Shown: positions 46,719-58,018 of the stretch, one piece after another
Position numbering within the stretch: position 1 is the stretch's first letter
Layout of the letters: each line of letters starts with the position of its first letter
Made by a program: the position numbers and the translations under genes
The notes under the pieces: model-generated
What the model saw: only the letters and a program-made list of their open reading frames with translations
What the model was told of the DNA's origin: nothing
Databases searched by the model: none
Origin: Sternotherus odoratus
Lineage: Eukaryota; Chordata; Testudines; Kinosternidae
NCBI GenBank assembly: GCA_032164245.1
Contig: JAVMKO010000003.1
Location: forward strand, 92,069,890-92,133,889
Direction: 5' to 3'
Length of the DNA: 64,000 bases

Positions 46719-46920
46719 TACAGTGCTTAAGTTCTTCCATTTAACAGACCAGATTGCAGCCCAGGAAAGCTGAGGCTGCATCATGCTTTGGTGACACGCT
46801 CAGTCTCATGAGCACTGAGGGACAAAGATACATCAGAGGCTACCATATTTATACATAGTCACAGAATGGCAGAGATTCTAATGTAGAGGCAGCTCCTAAC
46901 TTGACAAGCAGAGTCACATT

Positions 46921-48095
46921 GGGTATGGCTAGACTAGAGATTATAGCGTGTTTTTTTGTAGCGCTTCCCAATGTAACGCAATAGGTATCACGCCAGAGCC
47001 TGTGCAGATTGAAACCCTGTAGTGCTAAAGAATGGATACATTTGTAGCACTTCTGGCGGCAGTGACAGTACAGTAAACCCTCGATTTAACGGACCTCGAT
47101 TTAACGGACTTCGGATGCAACGGACAAAATTTCTGACCAAGTCTGATGCATTCCTGATCCATTTCTGGCAGGCTGGCTGCCGGCTCCCGGCTGCCGCCTG
47201 GGTCCAGGCAGCGGGTGGGTTGGCTGCCGGCTGCCGCCCGGGTCCAGGCAGCAGGCAGGCTGGTTGATGGTTCCCGGCTGCCGTCCGGGTCCCACCAGCC
47301 GGGACCCGGGCGGGCTGGTTGATGGTTCCCGGCTGCCGCCCAGGTCCCACCAGCCAGGACCCGGGCGGGCTGGCTGACGGCTCCCGGCTGTCACCCGGGT
47401 CCCGGCAGTGGGCGGGCTACGGAGCTGTCACCCCGACCCTGTGGCGGGCGGGCTGCTGCTCCAACAGCTCTTTTTTTTATTATTATTAAATAACGGACTT
47501 TTTGATTTAAGACACCCCCTCGCCCGAATTAGTCCGTTAAATGGAGGTTTTACTGTAGTGGGATAGGGCAGGTATCCCAGCATTCAGCTGGGTGCAACGT
47601 GCTTTGCAAAGGAGGGGGGTGAGGGGGAACTGGGAAGTTGTTCGCAGGGAGAGAAGATCAGGCTGTCAGTGAGTTTTCCTTAGCGAAAGCTCACAGGCTT
47701 TATATTTAAGACAAACAGCTCAGTCCGCAAGCATTTTCACTGGTTATTTGCTGTGTGAATTGTTAGAGAGAAACTGCAAAGGTACTTCCACTTTTATAAA
47801 ACAACACCTTACATGGCATGTTGATTGTCTTCAATGGCTTGCTGATGGCCTTAAATGGCTTGCTGATGGCTTTACATGGCTCGGAGGCTTGCAAGAGATC
47901 CCATGGGTGTCCACATTCCCAACCTTGCACTACAGCGCTAGCGCTAAAAGCCTTCTGCTTCTGGAAAAGGAGGTTTAATACTTGTGCTTTAAACAGTGAG
48001 TAAATGCGCAAATCTCACTTTGAAGTGTGTACGGTACAAAAATTATAGCGCTACTGGAGGGTTTTAGTGCTGCAAAGCGCCAGTCTAACCATGCC
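46921..48095. mobile_element. hAT-like 'agcgct' element hosting a pogo-like insertion
   Basis: The left end GGGTATGGCTAGACTAGAGA and right end CAGTCTAACCATGCCC are imperfect inverted repeats. 'attatagcg' occurs just inside both ends. The pogo-like element at 47071-47555 is inserted in it. Without that the element would be about 690 bp. No 8-bp duplication could be read. Confidence 0.55.
47071..47555. mobile_element. Pogo/Tigger-like element, second copy
   Basis: Flanked by TA (47069-47070, 47556-47557). It starts CAGTAAACCCTCGATTTAAC and ends 'aatggaggttttactg', and shares the subterminal 'aacggacttcgga' and 'cgcccgaattagtccgtta' with 18931-20129. The interior (about 47160-47450) is a different GC-rich minisatellite, around GGTTCCCGGCTGCCGCCCGG, unit about 45-50 bp. 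Confidence 0.8.
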
Positions 48096-48573
48096 CTTAG
48101 GCTCTATAAGCAAGGGGTTCATTGGAGGGGGATGCTTCTGCTGAGACACTACCCTGCTAAACTAAGCTAACAATCAGATCAATTCTGCAGTCTCACATAC
48201 CTTCCCCACACTGTTTGCTCAATAGATGATTATCACGGGGCTTTTCAAGCTTTTTTCACTAGATAATCTATTCATACCTTTATTGTCTTGGTTTCCATTG
48301 GACAGGGTGGGGCTCAGCAAGGTGAGGGAGTAGTCATTTGCTCTCCAATTGCAAATGATTGTCCTCCTCCAGCTTGTACATTAGAATTTAAAAGGCTGCA
48401 TTCTCCTGGACAAAGATTGTTGCACTTCAGAGGGAGGAGCAGAAATAACAAAATACATTTAGGAGTGAAAATGTCCCATCTTTGGAGTGAGACACATGAC
48501 AAGTCTTCACAGTCTAAGGTCCTAACCACAGTAAGGAAGTTTGCCCTAGAGTAATTATGTAAATGTGTCAAGT
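48096..48573. other. Intronic sequence, nothing recognised
   Basis: No supported feature. Confidence 0.4.
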
Positions 48574-48701
48574 ATCAGGGGTTGGCTCCTTAGACTGTAT
48601 CCACAAAAACAACAAAGAGTCCAGTGGCACCTTAAAGACTAACAGATTTATTTGGGCATAAACTTTTGTGGGTAAAAGACCCACTTCTTCAGATGCAACA
48701 A
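48574..48701 (-). mobile_element. Penelope-like element, 3' end fragment
   Basis: Contains 'gtggcaccttaaagactaac' and 'cataaacttttgtgggtaaa' followed by 'cccacttcttcagatgca', the same 3' module as at 18745 and in the same orientation. Confidence 0.75.
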
Positions 48702-49181
48702 AGATATTCCTTGTTTTTTTAATGTAAATGTGAAAATCTGTAACTACAGCGCACCAGTCTTAAGCAGGGCTTTAATCCATTAAATTATTTCTTAAATGCA
48801 AAGTTAGATTCTGTTGCACTATTTTGTGGCAAGATTGTGGGTTCTTCAGTAAATCCTATGCAGTAGACTAACAAAATATATGCTCCCAGATACCTACTAG
48901 TGTCACAGAAGTGCTTTGGTGATTGAATGATATATTAAAGTTAATATATTTTTAAAAAGAAGAGTGCTATCTATGTAAGCTTATATTTACCCAAATCCAT
49001 GTGAATATAAAAATGAATTTGAATGTGAAACTATTTCTAGAAGGGGTGGATTTTTTTTTATTATGTGAAAGAAGAGAAGGAATGATACTATGAGCTTGAA
49101 AATTACACTTTGATCTGAGCTCAAAAGTTCATCCTTATCCCTCTCTTTTTTTCCCCTTCACCATACCCCTTGCCAATACAG
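48702..49181 (+). other. AKAP12: Intron end with polypyrimidine tract and acceptor
   Basis: The last 50 bases before the exon are strongly pyrimidine-rich ('tatccctctctttttttccc' and on) and finish TGCCAATACAG at 49181, a good 3' splice site. Nothing else was recognised in this stretch. Confidence 0.7.
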
Positions 49182-49299
49182 CTTTTACAGAAGAATGGAC
49201 AGATATCCAACATTAATGGTATAGCAGAAGAGCAAGTGGAGCTGAACCTCCAGCCAGAGGAGCTGAATGGACAGCAGACAGAAGCAGTTGTAACAGATG
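49182..49299 (+). CDS. AKAP12: AKAP12 coding exon 2 (gravin/SSeCKS)
   Basis: The 118-base exon follows TGCCAATACAG and precedes GTAAGT. Read in phase 0 it gives 39 codons plus one base: LLQKNGQISNINGIAEEQVE, then LNLQPEELNGQQTEAVVTD. Human AKAP12 has LLQKNGQLSTINGVAEQ, a similar 'LNGQ' stretch and a V-T-E ending near residue 55-100, followed by a Val codon split after its first base. The leftover G here fits that phase exactly. AKAP12 is a large membrane-associated scaffold for protein kinases A and C at the cell periphery. This exon belongs to the N-terminal region of the long (alpha) isoform, upstream of the kinase-binding regions. It is shorter than the human exon by about a dozen codons. 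An acceptor at 49190 would drop LLQ and is less likely. Neighbouring exons lie outside the window. Confidence 0.9.
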
Positions 49300-50183
49300 G
49301 TAAGTAAAAGTCTACAGTGAATGGACCAAGTTACAGAGAATTGAGGAGAACTGAATCTACTGGCCATTTGCCATGGAGCACTGAGTTCTGATTTTATATC
49401 ACCAGTATTTTTACAGGGGTATTGTCATTTCAGGACACACTGTTATGAGAGCTTTGCCTTCACCAGATAACAAATCACATTACAAATGGAATCGGTGCAA
49501 ATTTCCCAAGCATCATGTTTCAAGAGTGTTTTTTTCTCCACTTCCACTGTAATCAATTCTTGCAGTTGCACTACTTCTGATTGCCACAGTACAATTCTTG
49601 ATTCAGTGGATTGGGGTAAATTGGGCAAAATATTCTGGGAGATTAAGAGGTTCAATTTTCATAACCTGATAAGAATCACAGCCATTTCTACAACCTACTC
49701 TCACAGTAGAGGCCAGGGTTGGACAATCTGGTAAGATTCAATCTAGCACATCTGAAGGCATATTTGCTTGTTATGTTTGTTAGCTGGCTATATTGTAGAC
49801 TGGAGGGGGAACTACAACATATATATCATATGTGTTACCATGCAGCTTAATGGTGCTTTTCAGTCTTTTTTCAGCAGCACAACTGAAAGTCACGCTTTTT
49901 GCCTGTCAAGACAGGCCTGAGAGAGTGCAGGTTTTAATTTCCAACATGGTATTATTTAATAACCCAGAGGGGATCATAGGACAGGGCTGTGTTTCCAAGT
50001 GCTCTAAGTTACTGCATTTGCAAGACTTTAAAAGTTGCAATGTTTATTTTCACATAACCAAATTCCACTGAGCCCTGATACAACCATGTCTGAAAGCTTG
50101 TACATGTAGAAGTGGGCTTTTTCTCAAGGATTTCTGTTAGTTACCACCTGGTTAGAAAGAAGGATGCAGTGCCAAAAAAATCT
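49300..50183 (+). other. AKAP12: Donor site and start of the next AKAP12 intron
   Basis: GTAAGT at 49300-49305 is a consensus 5' splice site. Beyond it no exon was recognised; frames at 49443-49734 on opposite strands overlap and lack support. Confidence 0.6.
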
Positions 50184-50325
50184 TGGGCTATGTCTACACT
50201 GCACAGCAGTGTGGACTACGGGGGTGTGAATTACAGAGCGCTCCAACTACTCTGTATGGATGCACTGGCGCAAACTAAATGGTATCCAGTTTGTGTTAAC
50301 ACAGGCACCGTGTAAACAAGCCCAT
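50184..50325. mobile_element. Short hAT-like MITE
   Basis: Left end GGGCTATGTCTACACTGCAC and right end 'gtgtaaacaagccc' are imperfect inverted repeats of the 'tctacact' type, with AGCGCTC in the interior. Confidence 0.5.
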
Positions 50326-50919
50326 AATAGCTCCAAGAAAGTCCTTGAATCAGGGCATTGTAGATCAGATTTTTTTCCACTCAGATGGAGGCAGCATTGT
50401 CGGTTTGCTTCCCTTGAAGCTAGAAGTTTGTGCTGCCTAGACATACCTGCTCTTTTCATAGGACAGAAACTCCTGCATACTTATCCAGAAGTTCATAACA
50501 AGAAGCTTTTCCAAAGTGAGAAGAGGCAAGTGTGTGTCAGTCTCTTGGACCCCTTTTGACTAGGAATATTCTTCCTCAGGCTTTAGGTAATAGTGGATAC
50601 TCATCAGATTAATGATGTCGCCACAAAGGCGCTCTCTCTCAAGGCACCTCATCCCAATCTGTCCTGTGGCACTTCCTTCTGAACACCTGGTTACTGAGGA
50701 GTGTAAGCTCTAGAGAGGCAAGAATTTTATTTTTATTTTTTCTAATTTTGATGATTAATATCAACTTTAATTTTAAAGATTTTTCACATTGTTTAGCAAT
50801 TTTTATTTTTCATTTTTAAAACTATTTTTATTTTTACAGTTGCTGGAAATTAAGGAGGGATAAGACTGGGATTAGGGCTAGGACAACACCAGGAAGAGGG
50901 CTGTGGAGGTGGCTTCTTG
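50326..50919. other. Intronic sequence, nothing recognised
   Basis: No supported feature; a T-rich region lies near 50728-50840. Confidence 0.4.
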
Positions 50920-51121
50920 CACAGTGAAAAACACTTGCAAGTTTCAGCATTGTAAAGCACCAGTGTAGGCAATGCACCAGCGCTGGGAGTCGTGCTCCTA
51001 TGTAGCTGGCAGCTATTCCCCTCATAGGAGTGGTTTTTTTTACAGTGCTCGGAGAGCTCTCTCCCAGCGCTGGTGCCGACTACACAGCAGTGCTTTAATT
51101 TTCCTAGTGAAGACATACCCT
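50920..51121. mobile_element. hAT-like MITE, right part
   Basis: Carries the family interior ('ccagcgctgggagtcgtgct', 'ggcagctattcccctc', 'cagtgctcggagagctct') and ends 'tagtgaagacataccc'. The left end is unclear. Related to 17094-17358 and 46921-48095. Confidence 0.5.
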
Positions 51122-51539
51122 AATATTTACCTGGGCCAGTCTGAATATAATCTTTAAAACAAACAACTAAACAAAAAAGGCCTTTGTTTGCTTAACATTT
51201 TAAGTGACTTCATGTCCACACATGAAGACTAACCCTGCTGGTAGTGACTTTGACACCCAAAGTGTGAGCGAGTTGATATTCAGTTGCATTCTCTCCCAAG
51301 GGGGCATCCCCTTGATCTGGCTAGGCGTTTTTAAATTTCTGTCTCTTCAGCAGGTTATGATGTCAATCACAGAAGCTTCCATCTCCATTTAGATAATATA
51401 GAAAGGTCTTAAAGATTACACTCTGAAGTATACTAAAGCTTTTGGGAAATCTATCTGGTTGCTGCCCCTGGACACCAACTTTCTGGGGACTATTGCCTCT
51501 GATACACCAATATCATAAGGAGATAACAAATTACTTTCT
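51122..51539. other. Intronic sequence, nothing recognised
   Basis: No supported feature. Confidence 0.4.
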
Positions 51540-53284
51540 TTACTGTCAATTAATCGCAGTTAACTCAGATGATTAACTCTAAAGAATTAATTGTGATTAA
51601 AAAAAGTAATCATGATTAATCACAGTTTTAATCGCACAGTTAAAAATAGACTAGTAATTGAAATTTATTAACTTTTTGGAATTTTTCCTACATTTTCAAA
51701 TATAATTATTTAAATTACAACACATTACAAAGTGTCCAGTACTCAATTTATATTATAATTTAAATTACAAATATTTGCACTGTAAAAATCATAAACAAAA
51801 AAACCTGTATTTTTCAATTCATCTCGTACAAGTACTGTAATGCAATATCTTTTTGTCGTGAAAGTGAAACTTACAAATGTAGATTATTTTTTGTTACATA
51901 ACTGCACTCAAAAACAAATCAATATGAAACAGCGGTGGGCAACCTGCAGCCTGTATGCAAATAGATCATCAGGGTAGTCCGCTGACGGGCCGTGAGACAG
52001 TTTGTTTACATTAACAGTCTGCAGACATGGCCACCCACAACTCCCAGTTGGTTCTCCATTCCCGGCCAATCCACATGCAAAGTAAATGTTGTAAAACTTT
52101 ATAGCCTACAACTGCACTCAGTCCTACTTCTTATTCAGCCAGTTGCTAAGACAAGCAACTTTGTTTACATTTAGGGGAGATAATGGTGCCAGCTTCTTAT
52201 TTATAATGTCACATGAAAGTGAGAAAAGTCACTTTTGTAGCTGTCCTTGCAAGGTATTTACATGCCAGATATGCTAAACATTTGTATGCCCCTTCATTCT
52301 TCGTCACCACTCCAGAGGACATACTTCCATTCTGATGACGCTTGTTAAAAAAAAATGCATAATTAAATTTAGACTGAACTCCATGGGGGAGAATAGTATG
52401 TCTCCTGCTTTGTTTTACCAGCATTCTGCCACGTATTTCATATTATAGCAGTCTCGGATGATGACCCAGTACATGTTGTTTGTTTTAAGAACACTTTCAC
52501 TGCAGATTTGATGCAAAGAAGGTACCAATGTGAGATTTCTAAAGATAGTTACAGCACTTGACCCAAGATTTAAGAATCGAGAACCCAAGCCATCAAAAAA
52601 GAAAATCCACCTTCCTGCTGGTGGCATCTGACTAAGATGATGAAAGTGAATATGTGTCGATCTGCACTGCTTTGGATCGTTATCGAGTAAAACCTGTCAT
52701 CAGCATGGAAGCATGTCCTCTGGAATGGTGGTTGAAGATGAAGGGACATATGACTCTTGCACATCTGGCACATAAATAACTTACAACACCAGTTACAACA
52801 GTGCCATGAGAACATCTGTTTTTACTTTCAGGTGACATTGTAAACAAGAAAAGGGCAACATTATGTCCTGCAAATGTAAATAAAATTGTTTGTCTGAGTG
52901 ACTGGCTGAATAAGAAGTAGGACTGAGTGGAGTTGTAAGCTCTAAAGTTTTACATTGTTATATTTTTGAATGCAGTTAATTTTTGTACATAACTGTATAT
53001 TTCAGCTTTCATGATATAGAGATTGCACTACAATACTTGTATGAGATGAATTAAAAAATACCATTTCTTTTGTTTTTTACAACATGAATATTTGTAATTG
53101 AAATAAATATAAAGTGAATACTGCACACGTATTCTGTGTTTTAATTGAAATCAATATATTTAAAATTGTAGAAAACATTCAAAAATATTTAAATAAATGG
53201 TATTCTATTACTGTTTAACAGTGTGATTAATCACAATTAATGTTTTTAATTGTGATTACTTTTTTTAAATGATTGACAGCCCTG
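51540..53284 (+). mobile_element. Decayed autonomous-type hAT element
   Basis: The left part 'ctgtcaattaatcgcagtta' and right end 'gattgacagccctg' at 53284 are complementary. Both ends also carry runs such as 'gtgattaatcacaattaatg' and 'gtaatcatgattaatcacag' in inverted arrangement over about 100 bp. Inner flanks (51660-51910 and 52935-53200) are also mutually inverted. A degraded transposase C-terminus lies inside. At about 51930-52060 a short hAT MITE piece ('cggtgggcaacctgcagcct') is embedded. Confidence 0.7.
52640..52915 (+). pseudogene. hAT transposase C-terminal (hATC) remnant
   Basis: One plus-strand frame reads DDESEYVSICTALDRYRVKP near 52640, then ACPLEWWLK and MTLAHLAHK. After a TAA come LTTPVTTVP, a TGA, HLFLLSGDIVNKKRATLCPA and NVNKIVCLSDWLNKK. 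The motifs 'W..', 'LA.KYL..PATTVPCERLFS', 'NKKRATL.P' and 'L..WLNKK' are those of the hAT C-terminal dimerisation domain in ZBED-like transposases. Two in-frame stops (near 52778 and 52802) disable it. Upstream to about 52500 only scattered matches remain, and the DDE-type core was not recognised. It is a fossil of the element's own transposase rather than a host gene. Confidence 0.75.
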
Positions 53285-55389
53285 GTTAGAATCAGTGGGA
53301 CTACAACTGAAGGTCATATCATGGCTCTCATTCTGAAGTGGGATTAATAAAGTTAGTAATCTCAAATCATAAATATCTTAATTGTCTCTGCCTTATGCTT
53401 TTACAAAGAGCTATTACTTGCTTTCAGTCTCTGAGCATGAGTCTGGGCCCACTCTATATGTGTTCTGTAACATGTTTTGGGACAAAAGTTCTAAACTCTC
53501 TCACCACTTAGCCTTTAGCTGTTGTCCACAGGGTGTCTTTACGTCAGAGGTTAAAATTGGAAAGCTTGTGTCTAGGCACAACCCTGGAGGCTTATTCAGT
53601 TAAGGGTTACTGTCTTCTGTCTGCATGTAGAAAGAAGGTTGTGTATCAAGGCAATACATTTTGAAGACAAGTAGTCACTGTTCATAAGTAACCATTTCTT
53701 ACGTTCTACATAAAATTTATGAAAGCAAAGATGAATTATTTAACAAATTGTAGACTGAAGAAGTCCTCAAATCTTGACACTGATCATATGTAGCCAGGCA
53801 TGTACTAAAGGTCTGTTATGCCATTCTCAGTACCAGCTATGTTACCCTTATTACAGGGAATCTACATACTTATTTTGGAAATGGAGTATGTGATGTAGTG
53901 GTTGTTGCCCAGGAGAATGGTGAGGTTTGAATCATGCTTAATGTACTGTTTGCATTGCAAATTTGCTTTTGCATGGTGTTTGTGGATGGTTCCATGAGTT
54001 GCTAGTTACTGTATCTCTCAATGAATTTTGATGGATGATACACATTAATTTATGAGCAATGTTACTCAAATGCGGATGTGTAAATACAAACGATTCTGAA
54101 GGTGACAATAACTAGGCTATAGTGTCCTCTAGGGAATGTTAGACTTTTATTTTCTGCTTAATGAATTTGATTTGAAGGTTAATAAATTCACTTTGTTTCC
54201 ATATCATTGCCAGTCTGACTCAATATCACTGTTCTTAATGTCATGTAACATCAGTTTGTCACATAACATCATGACAAAGAGATAGAAAAGCAACTTTATT
54301 TAACAACAAACAGGCAGCCTGGCTGCAATAACTGTGTCTGGCAGCAGCAGACGAAAACACATGTAAACAAAAAACATAAATAGTCAATCCACTGTCAGGT
54401 ACTGTGAAGAGAGGAAATGTGCTATATTTTGGTTTCTGTTCTCCTGGTCCTAGCTATAGTCTATCTGTAGAACAGGGAGGAGAAAATGGGACAGTACATG
54501 TTGAGGCTGTTATATGATGTGCCACTGTAAATGAATCTGCCTGTGTATATGAGGAGGGCTATACTGAGGTACTTGAGGATGGCACACTGTCTGCATAGCT
54601 ATCTTACAGAGAGCTCCTGTGATCTCATGGTCTCCCTACAAATATCTATTGCCTCATCTGTTTGTCATTATTCCCCTTATGGCTCAGAGGTCTATTCTCT
54701 TTATGGCTCAGAGATCTTATCTCTGTATCAGCCCTGACGGCTTATAAACAGCATTATCCTCTTTGAATTTGTCTCTTCAGCTCCATTTAATATGCTGATC
54801 ATTGTTCTCATAATCTTTTGCAATTCCACTGAGATGTCATCCATGTTTCTGTGCTAGTTCCCCCTTATTTTGCCAAGTGGTCTGCCCCTTTAGCTACTGG
54901 ACTGGTGCTCACTTATCTGGCCTGCGATAGACCAATATTTCTGGGTTCCTTCTTCTAGTACTTGTGGGGTCTGAAAAGGAAAAACAAAGCAAAAGGTTGA
55001 AATAAATATTAATGCATGTTGCATTGCTTTTTCAGCAACACACTTCTTTTTCCTTCCAAAGGAATCTTAATGGCTGCAATTCTCAGTCTCTGAGGATACT
55101 CTGTACAGCCTTTCTTTAAAAAAAGATGAAGCAGCAATTCTTAACCAGTGTTTTTTGTTTTATTTTAGAGGTTTAGAATAGGCTGTGGGTCAGTGCAAAT
55201 AGTCTATGATAAGGCTACTTCTTGAAGGTATTAAGAGCCACATGAACACCCAACAGAAGCTATCTGAAAAATGTTTCTTCTAAAGCGGTGTCTGTGCTGC
55301 ACACCTCTTGCGGCGCTGTGTAGCGTATACATGCCTTATTGAAAAGTAGGCTGAATCCTCACTGTTGTGTGTAGCTACGCATTCAGTGG
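53285..55389. other. Intronic sequence, nothing recognised
   Basis: AT-rich, without supported exons or element ends. Short frames at 53382-53603 and 54531-54737 lack context. Confidence 0.45.
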
Positions 55390-56290
55390 TGGATTTAGTT
55401 AGTGGGGCCCTGTGCTCAGCTTCATTTTTGGCTCCCCTCCCTCATTCCCCCGGGGACCCCCAACCAAGAAAAGGAACATTCTCTTCTCTCCCCATCCCTG
55501 TTTTTCATTCTTCTTTTCTTCCTCCTCCTCCTATATTATAAGTAAATGAAAACACTTGAAAATTGCTAAGGGTCTCTTAATGATCTTCCCAAATATTGTT
55601 TGTACCGTTAGCTACATATTGTAAAGTGCTTTGGATAAGAGCGCTTTATTAAAAAACCGTAAAAAAAAATATTGAGGTGCAGGGTCTGCGCAGGAGTTAG
55701 GATATGAGAAGAGGCTCAGGGTGTGGTCTGAGACTGGGGAGGGAGTTAGGGTGCAGGAGCGGGCTGGGTATTGGGGTGCAGGTTCTGGCCAGGAGTTAGG
55801 ATACAGGAGAGGGCTCAGGGCTGGGGCAGAGCGCTTACCTGGGGCAGCTTGTTTGGTGCAAAGATGCAGGTGGGAATGGGAGGGTGCAGGAGCTCCTGTT
55901 TGGTGCTCAGGGTGGGGGTGAGGATGGGGGTGTGCAGAGCCAAGGCAGAGGGTAGGGGGTTACAGGAGTCAGGGGGGGCTGAGGGTGCATGAATGAAGGT
56001 AGGAGAGTTTGGGGGTCACCACTGCCCCCCAGCAGCTCTGGGCAGGCGGCTGGGGTGTGTATGTGTAGGGGGCAGTGCGTGGGGGGAGATGTGGGACTGG
56101 GACAATCCATGATGTGACCACTGGGTTACCTTACCTGGCTGGCTGGTGGATGAGTCCCTGCTCCGCCACTGCTCCTGTTCACTGCCAAAGGGAGTTGTGG
56201 TGATAGCAGCACGTGAGAACTGAGATCCCCTGGCCTGCCATTCCCTTCCCTTAACTTGCAATAGGTCCTATGGACCAATCCAAGCTTTCC
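55390..56290. mobile_element. Probable hAT-type element with G-rich minisatellite
   Basis: Near 55385-55415 'cattcagtggtggatttagt' and 'ggggccctgtgctcagc' resemble a hAT 'cagtggcggatttag' terminus. From about 55670 to 56060 an irregular array around GGGTGCAGGAG / GAGTTAGGATACAGGAG recalls the array in 1403-2600. The right terminus was not found. Confidence 0.4.
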
Positions 56291-57107
56291 CCCCCTCTAA
56301 CTGTCAAGTGGGCCATCACAATAAATATCACTCACTTTCAAATGTGCTTAAAAATAGTCTAAGCACAGTTTGCCTAATTTATAGGCAAACAGTACCCCAA
56401 GCCTGATTGGCCTAGCCGGTGTTGGTGGGAGGTCAGACTGGGTTAGCAGAAGCATTCTTTAGCCAGGATCCTAGACTACACCACCACAGTTGTTCTAACG
56501 TGACTGGCTCCTATGAACATTGCTTGGGCAAACTGTGCTGGATCCAGGTATCAACCCCCAGGCCTATAACTCTTCTGTCTAGCTCAGTGAATTTGAGATT
56601 TTTATTTTACTAATTTTGGTCTCTAACCTTGCAAGTCCATGCAGGCAGATTTTTCCACTAACAAAGAGACCTTACAGCGGGACAGCTTGCAAAATCAGGG
56701 GCTTTGATAGCAGATATTTATAGAGCCATAAGGGAAGGAGAAACGCATCTTAAGGCACCTTGTTAAGGGTTTATTTCCCCACTCTGAACTCTAGGGTAAA
56801 GACGTGGGGACCCCGCATGAAAGAAGAAATAACCCTCCAAGCTTATTTTACCAGCTTAAGTTAAAACTTTCCCCCCAAAACCCAAACTTTTTTAGTTGGG
56901 GCTTGGAAAACGCTGCCACCACCAATTTGGCTAATGCTAAATCCTTTTGGCCCTTACTGCTTTTCATTTTAGTCTTCCTGTAGTTAACTACTATACTATT
57001 AACTATTAAACAAAAAATCAATTGAACTTGTACCAATTGTGTCCAGGGTGTTACTTTCCTGCCTACCAGCAGAGGGAGAAAGTCCCCTTACTCTGACTTC
57101 AGTTTCA
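56291..57107. other. Intronic sequence, nothing recognised
   Basis: No supported feature. Confidence 0.4.
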
Positions 57108-58018
57108 GAAGAACCCCCACTTCACCCCTACCTCACCCCCCCGACCAAACCCGACACCCCCACCTCACTTATCCCTCGACCAACCCCGACTCACATTTTC
57201 ACCCCCCCACCCAAACCCAACAACCCATCACCCCCCTACAAACCCCAACACCCCCTGACCAACACCCACACCTCACCCCCCATAGACCAAACCTGACACA
57301 CCCACCTCACTTCCCCCCCAACCAAACCCGACACCCCTATCTACCACCACAAACAAACCCGACACCCACACCTCACTTACTCCTTGACCGACCCCCCTCC
57401 TCACCCCCCCAACCAAACCCATCACCCCCACCTTACCACCCCACCAAACCCAACACCCCCTGACCAAACCCAACACCCACCCCGACACCTTCCCACACCC
57501 CCCCAGACCAAACCCAACACCCCCGGCTCACTTACCCCCCGACCAAACCCGACACCCCCACCTCATCCCCCGACCAAACCTGACACCCCTACCTCACTTA
57601 CCCTCCGACCAAACCCAACTCTGGTCCATCGGAGGTGGGGAGGGGCCAGAGAGCTGAGCGAGTGCGGGGTCCGTTGGAGGGGGCAGAGCTGAGCGAGTGC
57701 GGGGTCCGTTGGAGGGGGGAGGGGGCAGAGAGCTGAGCGACTGCAGGGTCCGTTGGAGGGGGTATTATGACATCATAACTATGTCACAGAGAACAGCAGC
57801 TGCCCAGCTGATGTGATTGGCCTTTAAATAATTTCACCCCTGGGGGCGTCAAGAGGTAAGATTTGAAAAATGTTCGACTCTTACCCTGATTAGGACCATA
57901 AGACCTATAACTGTACCAAATTTCAAGTCTCTAGCTCAAACGGTGTGGAAGGAGTAAGTGCACGTACATACTCGCATACATACACACATACACCATTTGA
58001 CTTTTATATATATAGATG
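57108..58018 (+). mobile_element. Head-repeat family, copy 3 (5'-truncated)
   Basis: Lacks the CCCGGCG head and starts within the C/A-rich array (about 57115-57615), followed by three or four G-rich units (57630-57760). The conserved 3' section ('tattatgacatcataact' onward) and the TTTTATATATATAGAT tail follow. 5' truncation fits a retroposon. Confidence 0.65.
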
